Shown: positions 34,077 through 43,625 of the stretch, in pieces | Numbering within the stretch: the stretch's first letter is position 1 | How the letters are laid out: each line of letters starts with the position of its first letter | Origin: Sporosarcina sp. Marseille-Q4063 | GTDB taxonomy: Bacteria > Bacillota > Bacilli > Bacillales_A > Planococcaceae | NCBI RefSeq assembly: GCF_018309085.1 | Contig: NZ_CP070502.1 | Span: 3,529,001-3,593,000 of the forward strand | Direction of reading: 5' to 3' | Length of the DNA: 64,000 nucleotides | Position numbers and translations under genes: made by a program | The notes under the pieces: model-generated | The model's input: only the letters and a program-made list of their open reading frames with translations | Databases searched by the model: none | Told to the model about the DNA's origin: nothing

Positions 34077-34687
34077 CGGAATGTCTTTTATGCGACGTTG
34101 AACTCTTAACTAGACCATCATGGAAATCTCTATTGGCATTGGATGATGAAATGGTCATCTGCTTTGACTGTTCATCAGAATTTAAAAGGTCCAGCCAAGA
34201 AATTGAAGATACTACATTAAAAAATGTTACATCCCTTTTTGAATATAATGACGCGATGAGGGATTACTTGCATCAATATAAGTTTTTACAAGATATCGCT
34301 CTTGCAAAGGTATTTAAAAATGATTTGCACAATTTATTAAAATCAAAAGTAAATATTATTCCGATACCGATGCATCCTAAGAGAAAAGTTGTGCGCACGT
34401 TTTCGCATGTTGAAGAATTACTAAAACGTGCGCGTATCTCGTATAGTGATGTACTAGAGAAAAAAGACGATGAGACGATGGGGGAGAAATCTAAAAAAGA
34501 ACGGCTTGCACTTTCTCCTTTATTCAAACTAAAACCGAATACAATAATAAAATATGAACCCTATATGTTAATCGATGATATTTATACAACAGGAACGACA
34601 CTTCGTCATGCAGCAGCTCTTTTAATCGAAGCGGGGGCAAAGGAAGTTGAAGCGGTAACCTTAATTCGAGCTAAACTAAACGACTAA
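34073..34687 (+). CDS. comFC: Competence protein ComFC (phosphoribosyltransferase-like)
   Basis: A 204-residue protein starting at a GTG that overlaps the comFA stop. The N-terminal CLLC ... CFDC pairs form a zinc ribbon, and the C-terminal half has the PRPP-binding motif MLIDDIYTTGTTL of type I phosphoribosyltransferases. ComFC/GntX proteins are needed for natural transformation and interact with ComFA; a reaction is not established. The pair is translationally coupled. Confidence 0.9.
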   Translation: MTECLLCDVELLTRPSWKSLLALDDEMVICFDCSSEFKRSSQEIEDTTLKNVTSLFEYNDAMRDYLHQYKFLQDIALAKVFKNDLHNLLKSKVNIIPIPMHPKRKVVRTFSHVEELLKRARISYSDVLEKKDDETMGEKSKKERLALSPLFKLKPNTIIKYEPYMLIDDIYTTGTTLRHAAALLIEAGAKEVEAVTLIRAKLND

Positions 34688-35025
34688 TTTTTCAAACAAT
34701 TGGGGCATCTAACTATTCAAATAGTCCGAAGTGTGGTAATTTTAAATTACGGATGGTGTATCTTTTTTAAAAATCCGCTATTCAGGAATGAATACTGAAA
34801 AAACATTACTAGCCACTTCGCAAAAGAAGACCTTGCGAATATTGTCGAAGATTCATTGATTAGTCATACTTGAGATTGTAGAAAAAGTGGGTACCATCGC
34901 TGTGGATTGGAGGGGTGGGGAAAGCTTAATCGATAAATAAGTAATTGAATCAAGATTGACGAGTTTTTGAACCTTGGCTTGTCAATGTTTCGACATATTT
35001 CGTTAAAAAATTTATTTATTTAATG

Positions 35026-35050
35026 GTTTTAAAAGGACTTTTGGGGGAAC
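35026..35050 (+). promoter_or_regulatory. Sigma-B-like promoter of hpf
   Basis: GTTTTA (35026-35031), 13 bp, GGGAAC (35045-35050), close to the sigma-B form GTTTAA-N13/14-GGGWAW. B. subtilis hpf (yvyD) is sigma-B/sigma-H controlled. The rest of the 34688-35093 intergenic stretch holds palindromes at 34712-34725 (ACTATT/AATAGT), 34736-34750 (GTAATTT/AAATTAC) and 34817-34839 (TTCGCAA/TTGCGAA), of unknown role. Confidence 0.55.
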
Positions 35051-35093
35051 GTATAGAAGTGTACAGTAGTGGTTAAATAAAGGAGGAGTTCAT

Positions 35094-35660
35094 ATGCTAG
35101 ATTTTAACATTCGCGGCGAGAACATAGAGGTGACTCCAGCGATTCGCGATCATGTAGAAAACAAAGTAACAAAGCTCGAAAGGTATTTTACAAATGGTGC
35201 GAACGCGACTGCAAACGTAAACTTGAAAGTGTACAATGACAAACAAACAAAAGTGGAAATAACAATTCCGATGAAAAACTTAACACTGCGGGCTGAAGAA
35301 AGACATGATGATTTATATGCAGCCGTCGATTTAATCGTCGATAAACTTGAACGTCAAATTCGAAAATATAAAACAAGAGTTAATCGTAAATTCCGTGAGC
35401 GTGAAGGCGTAGCAGCGTTCTTCGCATCAGTTAATAAGAGTAAAGCGAATGATAACTCGCAATATGATGAAGATGACGATGAGTTTTCTGTAGTCAGAAC
35501 AAAACGGTTCGACTTGAAACCGATGGACGAAGAAGAAGCAATCCTACAAATGAACATGCTTGGACATAACTTCTTTATCTTTACTGACGCTGAATCAGAT
35601 GAAACAAATATCGTTTATAAGAGAAAAGATGGAAAGTACGGTTTAATCGAAACAAATTAA
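35094..35660 (+). CDS. hpf: Long-form ribosome hibernation promoting factor Hpf
   Basis: Hpf joins two 70S ribosomes into inactive 100S dimers in stationary phase or stress. The 188-residue protein is the long form: an N-terminal ribosome-binding domain (1-~100, opening MLDFNIRGENIEVTPAIRDH), a variable acidic linker (about 118-132), and the C-terminal dimerisation domain (from about 133, MDEEEAILQMNMLGHNFFIF and YKRKDGKYGLIE). AGGAGG is 8 bp before the ATG. It sits just before secA, as in B. subtilis, with a strong terminator. Confidence 0.95.
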   Translation: MLDFNIRGENIEVTPAIRDHVENKVTKLERYFTNGANATANVNLKVYNDKQTKVEITIPMKNLTLRAEERHDDLYAAVDLIVDKLERQIRKYKTRVNRKFREREGVAAFFASVNKSKANDNSQYDEDDDEFSVVRTKRFDLKPMDEEEAILQMNMLGHNFFIFTDAESDETNIVYKRKDGKYGLIETN

Positions 35661-35675
35661 ATAAGTAAATATTAC

Positions 35676-35713
35676 AATCCTCCAAGTGTGAGCGTACACT
35701 TGGAGGATTTTTG
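35676..35713 (+). terminator. Terminator of hpf
   Basis: AATCCTCCAAGTGT (35676-35689) pairs with ACACTTGGAGGATT (35696-35709), followed by T residues. Confidence 0.92.
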
Positions 35714-35719
35714 TTAAGG

Positions 35720-35830
35720 CTTACGTCTAGCTACAGGCGCCAGCCCCTCGAGTCGCTTCTGACTTTAAGATGAGGGAAGAATTGAACTTCATTCTTCCCT
35801 TCGGGGCTAGACGGGCGCCTTGCGCTTTTG
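35720..35830. repeat. Nested palindromic intergenic element
   Basis: GGCGCC-AGCCCC (35736-35747) faces GGGGCT...GGCGCC (35803-35808, 35814-35819), enclosing an inner hairpin GGGAAGAAT (35774-35782) / ATTCTTCCC (35791-35799). It resembles the G+C-rich GGCGCC-AGCCCC intergenic repeats common in Bacillus-group genomes; only one copy is in this window. Confidence 0.6.
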
Positions 35831-35862
35831 TTAATCAATTAATAAAATAATTAGTGGTACAT

Positions 35863-35891
35863 TTGCACAGGGCATTTCGCAATGGTAAAAT
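35863..35891 (+). promoter_or_regulatory. Sigma-A type promoter of secA
   Basis: TTGCAC (35863-35868), 17-bp spacer, TAAAAT (35886-35891), about 31 bp before the secA start. Confidence 0.65.
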
Positions 35892-35922
35892 AAAGAGTGA
35901 ACAAAATGAGGATGTGACCTAA

Positions 35923-38430
35923 ATGCTGGGCGTATTAAGTAAAATATTTGATTCGAATAAAAGAGATTTAAAAAGACTTGAAAGAATTGCTGATCAAGTC
36001 GAAGCTTTGGCTACTGAAATGGAACAGTTATCTGATGAAGATTTAACTGCAAAAACCGAAGTGTTTAAGGAAAGAGTCGCCAAAGGCGAGACACTTGATG
36101 ATATACAAGTAGAAGCGTTTGCTGTTGTTCGCGAAGCGTCACGACGAGTACTTGGCATGTATCCATTCCGCGTGCAACTTATCGGTGCAGCTGCCTTACA
36201 TGAAGGTAATATCGCAGAGATGAAAACCGGTGAAGGAAAAACATTGACTTCTACTCTTGCGGTTTATTTAAATGCGCTTGAAGGCAAGGGCGTGCATGTC
36301 GTCACGGTCAACGAATACCTTGCGAGTCGTGATGCCGAGGAAATGGGCCAACTTTATGAGTATCTTGGCTTATCCGTGGGCTTGAACTTAAATAGCATGT
36401 CTAAAGAAGAAAAGCGTGAAGCTTATGAAGCAGACGTGACTTATAGTACGAATAATGAACTCGGTTTTGATTATTTACGGGACAATATGGTGCTTTACAG
36501 CAACCAAAGAGTACAACGTCCGCTCAATTTTGGCGTCATTGATGAGGTCGACTCCATCTTAATTGACGAGGCGCGAACACCGCTTATTATTTCAGGACAA
36601 GCCGCAAAGGCGGCCGACTTATACAGATTGGCAAACATGTTTGTCACGACGTTGAAAGTCGATGAAGATTATTCTTTTGATGAATCAACAAAAGGCGTCG
36701 TTTTGACTGAAAAAGGTGTTGAAAAGTCTGAAGCGGCGTTCAGCATCAATAATTTATTTGACTTGGAACATGTGACCCTTCTTCATGGGATAAACCAAGC
36801 ACTTAAAGCACATGTTAGTATGCATATTGACATTGATTACGTTATCGAAGAAGACAGCGTTGTTATTGTCGATTCATTTACAGGACGTCTAATGAAAGGA
36901 CGTCGTTATAGCGATGGACTTCACCAAGCCATTGAGGCAAAAGAAGGCATGGAAATACAAAATGAATCAATGACATTAGCAACGATAACATTCCAAAACT
37001 TCTTCAGAATGTACGAGAAGCTTTCTGGAATGACGGGTACAGCGAAAACGGAAGAAGAAGAGTTCCGTAATATTTACAATATGAATGTTATTGAAATTCC
37101 GACAAACCGTCCGATAATCCGTGATGACCGTGCTGACTTGATATATTCAACGATGGATGGAAAGTTTAAAGCGGTGGCGGAAGACATTAAGGTTCGTCAT
37201 GAAAAAGGCCAGCCAGTATTAGTTGGAACGGTCGCAATTGAAACATCGGAAATCATTTCTGATTATCTGAAAAAACTCGGTGTAAAACATAATGTATTAA
37301 ACGCGAAGAATCATGGCCGTGAAGCAGAAATAATTCAAGAGGCAGGTCATAAAGGATCTGTTACGATTGCAACGAATATGGCCGGACGTGGTACAGATAT
37401 TAAACTCGGCGAAGGTGTTATCGAAGTAGGCGGCCTAGCAGTTCTCGGTACTGAAAGACATGAATCCCGTCGAATTGACAACCAGTTACGTGGACGTTCC
37501 GGTCGTCAAGGAGATCCTGGGGTTACTCAGTTCTATTTATCGCTCGAAGATGAATTGATGCGACGTTTCGGATCAGATCAGATGAAGGCGATGATGACGA
37601 GACTTGGAATGGATGATACAACACCAATTCAGTCGAAAATGGTATCCCGTTCCGTTGAATCGGCGCAAAGACGTGTCGAGGGGAATAACTTCGATGCGCG
37701 GAAGCGTCTACTCCAATACGATGATGTTCTTCGTCAACAACGTGAAATTATTTATAAAGAACGTAATGAAGTTTTGGAGACCGAAAACATTCGCGGCATT
37801 GTTGAAAAAATGCTAATCGATGTTATTGATCGTACTGTTGATGCTTACACATCAGCAGAAGATTCAGCTGAATGGAACTTGAAAGGTTTTGAAGACTTTA
37901 TTGGCGCGAATTTACTTCCGGAAGGTCAGATTAAGAAAACTGATTTGGAAGGTAAAACAGCTGAGGAGATAAAAACATTTATTCAAGAAGCCGTTTTTGC
38001 TCGTTATGACGAGAAAGAAGAAGAAATGTCTGAAGAACGAATGCGTGAATTCGAGAAAGTTATTTTACTCCGTGCAATCGACACGAAGTGGATGGATCAT
38101 ATTGACGCAATGGAGCAACTCAGACATGGAATTCACTTACGTGCATATGGACAGACAGATCCTTTACGCGAATATCAAAGTGAAGGATTCGCGATGTTTG
38201 AAGATATGGTTTTAGCCATCGAAAACGACGCAGCAAGATTTGCGATGAAAGCGGAAATCCGCAATAACCTAGAGCGTGAAGAAGTTGTCAAAGGGCATGC
38301 AGTTAAACCAGAAGACGACGGCGAACCAGTGAAGAAAAAGCCGGTGCGTCGCACAGTGAATGTTGGACGTAACGAACCATGCCCATGCGGCAGCGGTAAG
38401 AAATTTAAACAGTGTCACGGTCGAAACTAA
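35923..38430 (+). CDS. secA: Preprotein translocase ATPase SecA
   Basis: SecA drives secretion through SecYEG. The 835-residue protein is full length (B. subtilis 841). Landmarks are [12 protein letters not shown] (Walker A), [17 protein letters not shown] (DEAD box within NBD1), [10 protein letters not shown] and [11 protein letters not shown] in NBD2, the helical scaffold and wing, the IRA1 region near [12 protein letters not shown], and a C-terminal zinc-binding [14 protein letters not shown] motif used for SecB/ribosome contact. GAGGATGTGA precedes the ATG. prfB follows 31 bp later with its own ribosome site, the usual secA-prfB pair. Confidence 0.97.
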   Translation: MLGVLSKIFDSNKRDLKRLERIADQVEALATEMEQLSDEDLTAKTEVFKERVAKGETLDDIQVEAFAVVREASRRVLGMYPFRVQLIGAAALHEGNIAEMKTGEGKTLTSTLAVYLNALEGKGVHVVTVNEYLASRDAEEMGQLYEYLGLSVGLNLNSMSKEEKREAYEADVTYSTNNELGFDYLRDNMVLYSNQRVQRPLNFGVIDEVDSILIDEARTPLIISGQAAKAADLYRLANMFVTTLKVDEDYSFDESTKGVVLTEKGVEKSEAAFSINNLFDLEHVTLLHGINQALKAHVSMHIDIDYVIEEDSVVIVDSFTGRLMKGRRYSDGLHQAIEAKEGMEIQNESMTLATITFQNFFRMYEKLSGMTGTAKTEEEEFRNIYNMNVIEIPTNRPIIRDDRADLIYSTMDGKFKAVAEDIKVRHEKGQPVLVGTVAIETSEIISDYLKKLGVKHNVLNAKNHGREAEIIQEAGHKGSVTIATNMAGRGTDIKLGEGVIEVGGLAVLGTERHESRRIDNQLRGRSGRQGDPGVTQFYLSLEDELMRRFGSDQMKAMMTRLGMDDTTPIQSKMVSRSVESAQRRVEGNNFDARKRLLQYDDVLRQQREIIYKERNEVLETENIRGIVEKMLIDVIDRTVDAYTSAEDSAEWNLKGFEDFIGANLLPEGQIKKTDLEGKTAEEIKTFIQEAVFARYDEKEEEMSEERMREFEKVILLRAIDTKWMDHIDAMEQLRHGIHLRAYGQTDPLREYQSEGFAMFEDMVLAIENDAARFAMKAEIRNNLEREEVVKGHAVKPEDDGEPVKKKPVRRTVNVGRNEPCPCGSGKKFKQCHGRN

Positions 38431-38461
38431 ACGACACTACCCATTCCAGGAGGAACTTATT

Positions 38462-39566
38462 ATGATTGAATTATCAGATGTACGCAACGAGCTCGACAAT
38501 ACAGCTAAGAAATTAGTGGACTTCAGGGGGTCTCTTTGACTTAGAAAACAAAGAGGCTCGAATACAAGAACTTGATGAAATGATGGCGGAGCCTGGATTC
38601 TGGGATAATCAAGAATCAGCTCAAAAAGTTATTTCTGAATCCAATGGGTTGAAAGACGTTGTTGGCGACTATAAAGAATTGACGGATGAACAAGAAAATC
38701 TAGAAATGACGCATGATTTATTGCGCGAAGAGTTTGACGCAGAGCTTCAAGAAGAGCTGGGCAGTGAATTAAAAGCGTTCAAGAAAAAATTAGAAGCATT
38801 TGAATTACATATGCTTCTCAGCGGTGAATTCGACCGACATAATGCGGTTCTTGAATTGCATTCGGGTGCAGGCGGCACTGAATCCCAGGACTGGGCTTCA
38901 ATGATTTTACGGATGTATACGCGTTGGGCGGAACAACATAATTTCAAAGTTGAAACGCTTGATTATCAAGCAGGGGACGAAGCTGGCGTAAAATCTGTAA
39001 CATTATCAATAAAAGGCCATAATGCGTACGGCTATTTGAAAGCAGAAAAAGGTGTTCATCGACTTGTTCGGATTTCACCTTTTGATTCTTCAGGACGGCG
39101 TCATACATCATTCGTGTCATGTGAAGTCATGCCTGAGTTTGATGGAAATATTGATATCGAGATTCGTACAGAGGATTTGAAAATTGATACGTACCGTTCT
39201 AGCGGCGCAGGCGGACAGCACGTTAACGTAACGGATTCTGCTGTTCGGATTACCCATTTACCGACTGGAGCAATTGTGACGTGTCAAACCGAGCGTTCGC
39301 AGATAAAAAACCGTGAACGTGCGATGAACCTTCTAAAATCGAAATTGTACCAAATTAAAGTTGAAGAAGAACAAGCGCGTCTTCTTGAAATCCGTGGCGA
39401 GCAAAAAGAAATCGGCTGGGGAAGTCAAATCCGTTCTTATGTATTCCACCCGTACTCTATGGTGAAAGATCACCGGACAGATATGGAAACTGGAAACGTT
39501 GGCGCTGTCATGGACGGCGAACTTGATCCGTTCATAAATGCTTATTTACGCTCTCAAATATCTTGA
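38462..39566 (+). CDS. prfB: Peptide chain release factor 2 (programmed +1 frameshift)
   Basis: RF2 releases peptides at UAA and UGA. The gene starts at the ATG 38462 (AGGAGG upstream). The first 25 codons end at an in-frame TGA (38537-38539), after which reading continues in the +1 frame from GAC (38538); the full product is 367 residues. The shift site AGG-GGG-TCT-CTT-TGA-C has the internal Shine-Dalgarno-like AGGGGG and CTT slippery codon of the known autoregulatory switch. Downstream are the SPF tripeptide ([12 protein letters not shown]) that reads stop codons and the GGQ loop ([13 protein letters not shown]). An ATG at 38580 is internal and not the true start. Confidence 0.96.
38525..38540 (+). 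promoter_or_regulatory. RF2 +1 frameshift signal
   Basis: AGGGGG (38525-38530), CTT (38534-38536) and the TGA stop followed by C. When RF2 is scarce, the ribosome slips one base on CTT and reads GAC, so RF2 level sets its own synthesis. Confidence 0.95.
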
Positions 39567-39841
39567 AAATGTTTATAAAATGACAAATAGGTATATATAA
39601 GTATCATAGATGAAATAACAGCAAGGTTTTTATTGGAAAAACAGAAAAGTATCAAAAATCCTTGTTCACAGAAATGTGACATGTCTTGGTAAATGTTGCC
39701 ACGTCGATGTTCAGGTAGTTTTTCAGGAATTAAGATTTTGTATGAAAAGGTTGAATGCTCCGTGTTTTTGGTATACTGAAATAGAGGAATGTATATTTTT
39801 ATTCCTTTGTAACAAACTACAAAATCAAGGGAGGAAACAAT

Positions 39842-40198
39842 GTGAAGAAAAAACTTTTAGCGGCAATTTTTGCATCACTTCTTGTTCTCGGCGCATGTGG
39901 TGGCGGCGGGGATAAGACAAATGATGACGGCGCGACTACAGGCGGAGATACAAGCGGAGATACAAGCGGTGATACAGCAAGCCTAGATGTTGAGAAAATC
40001 GTCAACAATAAATGTATCGCGTGTCATGGTAACAACCTGGAGGGCGGCAGTGCACCTGGATTAACAGATGTCGGCTCGACCCATTCAGAATCTGAAATCC
40101 ACGATATTATTATCAACGGTCAAGGCGGAATGCCAGGCGGACTCATCAAAGGTGAAGAAGCAGACGCAGTTGCAAAGTGGCTTGCAGAGAAGAAATAA
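39842..40198 (+). CDS. cccB: Cytochrome c-551 lipoprotein CccB
   Basis: A 118-residue membrane-anchored cytochrome c that carries electrons outside the membrane. The GTG at 39842 follows GGGAGG by 7 bp; the ATG two bases earlier is out of frame and meets a stop at once. The signal peptide ends in the lipobox VLGAC (Cys19). A Gly/Asp/Thr-rich linker with a repeated [12 protein letters not shown] stretch leads to the heme domain (about 50-118) with CIACHG and the distal Met in GGMPGG. Its position after prfB matches B. subtilis. Upstream, TATACT (39772-39777) has a TTGAAT only 15 bp away. Confidence 0.93.
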   Translation: MKKKLLAAIFASLLVLGACGGGGDKTNDDGATTGGDTSGDTSGDTASLDVEKIVNNKCIACHGNNLEGGSAPGLTDVGSTHSESEIHDIIINGQGGMPGGLIKGEEADAVAKWLAEKK

Positions 40199-40208
40199 GT
40201 AACAAATA

Positions 40209-40248
40209 AAAATCACTAGCGGAGAAATTCCGCTAGTGATTTTTTTTT
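40209..40248 (+). terminator. Terminator of cccB
   Basis: AATCACTAGCGGA (40211-40223) / TCCGCTAGTGATT (40229-40241) followed by eight T. Confidence 0.93.
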
Positions 40249-40277
40249 GTTGCTTAAGAAACTAAAATATTTAATCT

Positions 40278-40377
40278 CGTATCGGAACGATTCCATTTTA
40301 TAATTTCGTTGCTCTGTGGGTTGCTCTCGTTGAGATTCTCGTTGCTCGAGCATTTATTCCCGTATCGAACCAATCCC
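40278..40377. repeat. Short imperfect direct repeats in the cccB-ftsE gap
   Basis: CGTATCGGAACGATTCC (40278-40294) and CGTATCGAACCAATCCC (40361-40377) bracket three GTTGCTC heptamers at 40308, 40320 and 40341. Nothing else is evident in the 40199-40549 gap apart from the cccB terminator and the ftsE -10 region. Confidence 0.4.
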
Positions 40378-40489
40378 GTATTTTATTGTAGAAAAATGCG
40401 ATTTTTTCTCGATTGGAAAATATTGCTACCCAAATAACTTCCATTTAAACAAATGAAATATAACTGTAATAATTAGAGCGAAAGAAACA

Positions 40490-40498
40490 TGCTATACT
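40490..40498 (+). promoter_or_regulatory. Extended -10 promoter of ftsEX
   Basis: TG-C-TATACT at 40490-40498, with no good -35, about 52 bp before ftsE. Confidence 0.5.
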
Positions 40499-40549
40499 AT
40501 TGTTGTTGTTGAATAAAATCTATTTATTAGAGATTCAGGTGGTTTTAGT

Positions 40550-41236
40550 ATGATTGTGATGAAAGATGTCTATAAAAAGTATGCAAATGGTGTCGTTGCA
40601 TCGAACGGCATTAATATAGAAATAGGTCGCGGCGAGTTTGTTTACGTTGTTGGTCCAAGTGGTGCAGGAAAATCTACATTCATTAAAATGATGTATCGCG
40701 AGGAAACACCAACTAGCGGAGAAATATACATAGATGGTATTAATCTAGCGACATTGAAAAGAAGAAAAGTTCCTTATTTACGAAGGCGAATCGGTGTCGT
40801 ATTTCAGGATTTCAAGTTATTACCGAAGCTTAACGTATATGAAAATGTCGCATTTGCCCTTGAAGTAATCGAAGAAACACCCGCTAGAATCAGGAAAAAA
40901 GTTACAGATGTACTTGAATTAGTCGGACTAGCACAGAAAGCGCGAATGTTTCCCAATGAATTATCCGGCGGGGAACAACAACGAGTAGCGATTGCCAGAT
41001 CAATAGTGAACGTTCCTCAATTAGTCATTGCGGACGAGCCTACAGGAAACCTTGATCCAGAAACGTCTTATGAAATAATGGATATATTTGAACGAATTAA
41101 TGCTAGAGGTACAACGATAATAATGGCTACTCATAACAAAGAAATCGTCAATACGTTGAAACATAGAGTGATCGCAGTTGAAGGCGGGCTTATCGTACGC
41201 GATGAACACGGAGGTGCATACGGCTATGAAGTTTAG
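40550..41236 (+). CDS. ftsE: Cell division ABC ATPase FtsE
   Basis: FtsE with FtsX forms an ABC complex that turns ATP hydrolysis into activation of peptidoglycan hydrolases. The 228-residue protein has Walker A GPSGAGKST, the Q-loop VFQDFKLLPKLNVYENV, signature LSGGEQQRVAIARS, Walker B VIADEPTGNLDPE and H-loop MATHNKEIV, and is almost collinear with B. subtilis FtsE. AGGTGG precedes the ATG. It overlaps ftsX by 11 bp. Confidence 0.96.
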   Translation: MIVMKDVYKKYANGVVASNGINIEIGRGEFVYVVGPSGAGKSTFIKMMYREETPTSGEIYIDGINLATLKRRKVPYLRRRIGVVFQDFKLLPKLNVYENVAFALEVIEETPARIRKKVTDVLELVGLAQKARMFPNELSGGEQQRVAIARSIVNVPQLVIADEPTGNLDPETSYEIMDIFERINARGTTIIMATHNKEIVNTLKHRVIAVEGGLIVRDEHGGAYGYEV

Positions 41237-42110
41237 AACATTTAGCCGACACTTAAGTGGAAGCTTCAAAAGCCTTGGACGGAATGCGTGGATGACATTT
41301 GCCTCAGTAAGTGCAGTAACAGTAACACTCTTACTTGTCGGTGTCTTTATCGTCATCATGATGAATTTAAATAAAATTGCAGATAACATCGAAAAAGATG
41401 TTGAAATAAAGGTTATCGTCGATTTAGCGGCAGATGACGAAGCAATCACCGATTTAGAAAAAGAAATAAATGAAATAAAAGGCATACAAGATTTGAAGTT
41501 TTCTTCGAATGAACAAGAATTGAGTAAAATGATTAAAGGTTTTGGAGACGAACTTGGTTTATATAAACAAGATAATCCTCTCCGACATGCCTTTTATCTG
41601 AAAGCAGCCGATCCCCATCAGACAGCTGAAATCGCAAAAAAAATTGATACATTCGAATATACTTACGAAGTGATTTACGGGGCAGGAAAAGTTGAGAAAT
41701 TATTCGGTTTTCTTGATTCGGGTCGAAATGTTGGACTTGGTTTAATCATTGCATTATTATTCACTGCGATGTTCTTAATCTCCAATACGATAAGAGTCAC
41801 GATTAATGCAAGAAGAAACGAAATTGAAATCATGAAACTTGTTGGTGCTACAAATAACTTCGTTAGAATTCCCTTCATATTAGAAGGAATTTGGCTTGGA
41901 ATTCTAGGCGCGCTTCTACCGATGATTCTTCTGACAGTCGCTTACTTTAATTTATACGACATCATCGAGCCTAAAATCGAAGGAGATCTATTTAAACTAC
42001 TTGAGGTAACACCGTTTATCTACCAATTAAATGCCCTGATTCTTGGTTTAGGAATCTTCATCGGTATTTGGGGTAGTTTTATGTCAGTTAGGAAGTTTTT
42101 GAGAGTTTGA
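41226..42110 (+). CDS. ftsX: Cell division permease-like protein FtsX
   Basis: The ATG at 41226 has GGAGGTG 10 bp upstream inside the ftsE 3' end and gives 294 residues, the usual length. One helix at about 22-45 precedes an extracellular domain (about 46-170) that contacts the hydrolase partner; three helices follow near 175-198, 222-248 and 265-288. In B. subtilis FtsEX activates the D,L-endopeptidase CwlO. Here the next gene encodes a coiled-coil LytM protein rather than a NlpC/P60 enzyme, which suggests the FtsX partner. Confidence 0.95.
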   Translation: MKFRTFSRHLSGSFKSLGRNAWMTFASVSAVTVTLLLVGVFIVIMMNLNKIADNIEKDVEIKVIVDLAADDEAITDLEKEINEIKGIQDLKFSSNEQELSKMIKGFGDELGLYKQDNPLRHAFYLKAADPHQTAEIAKKIDTFEYTYEVIYGAGKVEKLFGFLDSGRNVGLGLIIALLFTAMFLISNTIRVTINARRNEIEIMKLVGATNNFVRIPFILEGIWLGILGALLPMILLTVAYFNLYDIIEPKIEGDLFKLLEVTPFIYQLNALILGLGIFIGIWGSFMSVRKFLRV

Positions 42111-42150
42111 TAGATAAAGAGATAGAGGAATTGAAAGGGGAAATTATCAG

Positions 42151-43515
42151 TTGAGAATGTCGAAATGGATGCTGCCGTTTTTGGTTGCAATATTATTTTT
42201 AACAACCACAATAGAAAATCCTACAGCTTTTGCTAGCTCTTTGAACGATATGAAAGAAGAAAAACAAAATTTAGACAAGAAAAAAGAGGAACTAAACTCA
42301 GGTATTAAAGTGAAAGACTCTGAAATTAATAAAGTTGAATCAAAAGTCGAAGCAATTCGCAGTCAAATTAATGAGTTGACGAATAAAGTGAATAAAACGA
42401 ATGCCGATATCGAACGTGTCGAAGAAGATATTGCTCAGACTACGGAAGAAATCAAAAAACTGCAAGAATCCATTGCACAACTTGAAAAAAGAATTGAAGA
42501 GCGCGACGTTGTTTTGCGCGACCGAATTCGTGCCATGCAAGTAACGGGCGGACAAGTAAACTATTTGGATGTACTCCTTGGCGCAAATAGCTTCTCTGAT
42601 TTTATCGATCGTTTTTCTGCTGTTAGCACATTAATGGAAGCGGATCGCGGCATTATGAAGCAGCAAACAGAAGATAAAGAACAGTTAGAAGTAGAGAAAA
42701 AGTTAGTTGAACAGAAACTTAGCGAACAAGAAAAGAAAAAAGATGAACTTACAAGATTAAAAGCATCACTCGATTCTCAGAAAAAAGAAAAGGCTCAACT
42801 TGTGAGTGAATTAGAAGCAGAACAAAAGAAGTTGGGGCAAGAAAAGCAAAAGTTAGAAAAAGAATATCACGAAGCACATGAAATCAGTAAAGAAGTTGAA
42901 CAAGCAATTGTTGCTGAAGAGGCACGTATAGCAGAACTTGCTCGTCAAGCAGAGATTGCTAGAAAGAAAGCAGAAGAGGCAGAGCGTAAAAAAGCAGCAG
43001 CGGCAGCCGAGGCGGCACAAAAGGCTTCCGCAAGTAAAAGCGGCGGAAAAAGTAGCGGGAAATCTACTAATCCTGTCCCAGCGGCACCTGCACCGTCTGT
43101 ATCAACTGGAGATTGGACAAGACCAGCTTCAGGTCGTATTTCTTCTGAATATGGATACCGCGACATTGGTTTTGCATCGTCTAATCACCGTGGAATTGAT
43201 ATTGCAAATTCTCCTGGAACGCCAATACTAGCTGCAGGACATGGCGTTGTTCAGCGTACTGGTGTACTTGGTACATACGGAAATATAATTATGATTAAGC
43301 ATTCAGTTAACGGAAAAATTTACACAACCTTATATGCACATCTTTCAAGCGTAAATGTCAGCTCTGGTCAAGTTGTTACAAAAGGCCAAGTTATTGGCGG
43401 CATGGGAAATACTGGCAGATCATCCGGACCGCATCTTCATTTTGAATTCCATGTTGGCGGATGGACTGGTTATGGAAACTCAGCAGTAAACCCAAGAAGT
43501 TACGTACCATTTTAA
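42151..43515 (+). CDS. Coiled-coil peptidoglycan hydrolase/activator with M23 (LytM) domain
   Basis: The TTG at 42151 follows AAAGGGG by 10 bp; the in-frame ATG at 42157 is spaced too far. The 454-residue exported protein has a signal peptide (about 1-27, ending AFA), a long coiled coil (about 30-275) rich in Glu/Lys/Gln, an Ala/Lys and Ser/Gly/Pro linker (about 275-325), and an M23 domain (about 330-454). The zinc ligands of active M23 peptidases are kept: HRGIDIA and HLHFEFH. It could therefore cut peptidoglycan itself, unlike dead EnvC. Its place directly after ftsX, with the EnvC/PcsB layout, makes it the probable FtsEX effector. Confidence 0.9.
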   Translation: MRMSKWMLPFLVAILFLTTTIENPTAFASSLNDMKEEKQNLDKKKEELNSGIKVKDSEINKVESKVEAIRSQINELTNKVNKTNADIERVEEDIAQTTEEIKKLQESIAQLEKRIEERDVVLRDRIRAMQVTGGQVNYLDVLLGANSFSDFIDRFSAVSTLMEADRGIMKQQTEDKEQLEVEKKLVEQKLSEQEKKKDELTRLKASLDSQKKEKAQLVSELEAEQKKLGQEKQKLEKEYHEAHEISKEVEQAIVAEEARIAELARQAEIARKKAEEAERKKAAAAAEAAQKASASKSGGKSSGKSTNPVPAAPAPSVSTGDWTRPASGRISSEYGYRDIGFASSNHRGIDIANSPGTPILAAGHGVVQRTGVLGTYGNIIMIKHSVNGKIYTTLYAHLSSVNVSSGQVVTKGQVIGGMGNTGRSSGPHLHFEFHVGGWTGYGNSAVNPRSYVPF

Positions 43516-43523
43516 TAAACGAC

Positions 43524-43547
43524 AAACCCTCCTAGTGAGGGTTTTTT
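43524..43547 (+). terminator. Terminator after the M23 gene
   Basis: AAACCCTC (43524-43531) / GAGGGTTT (43537-43544) with T-run. Confidence 0.82.
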
Positions 43548-43625
43548 CTTGGGCAAAAATATCGCCAAGTAATTGTTTTTTCGATAAGCTATATAAGTAC
43601 ATTGTATACTGAGGAGATAATATTA

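Noticed and set aside
38462..38540. In-frame TGA in prfB as a sign of a pseudogene
   Set aside because: The context AGGGGG...CTT-TGA-C is the well-known RF2 frameshift signal, and the rest of the protein is intact.
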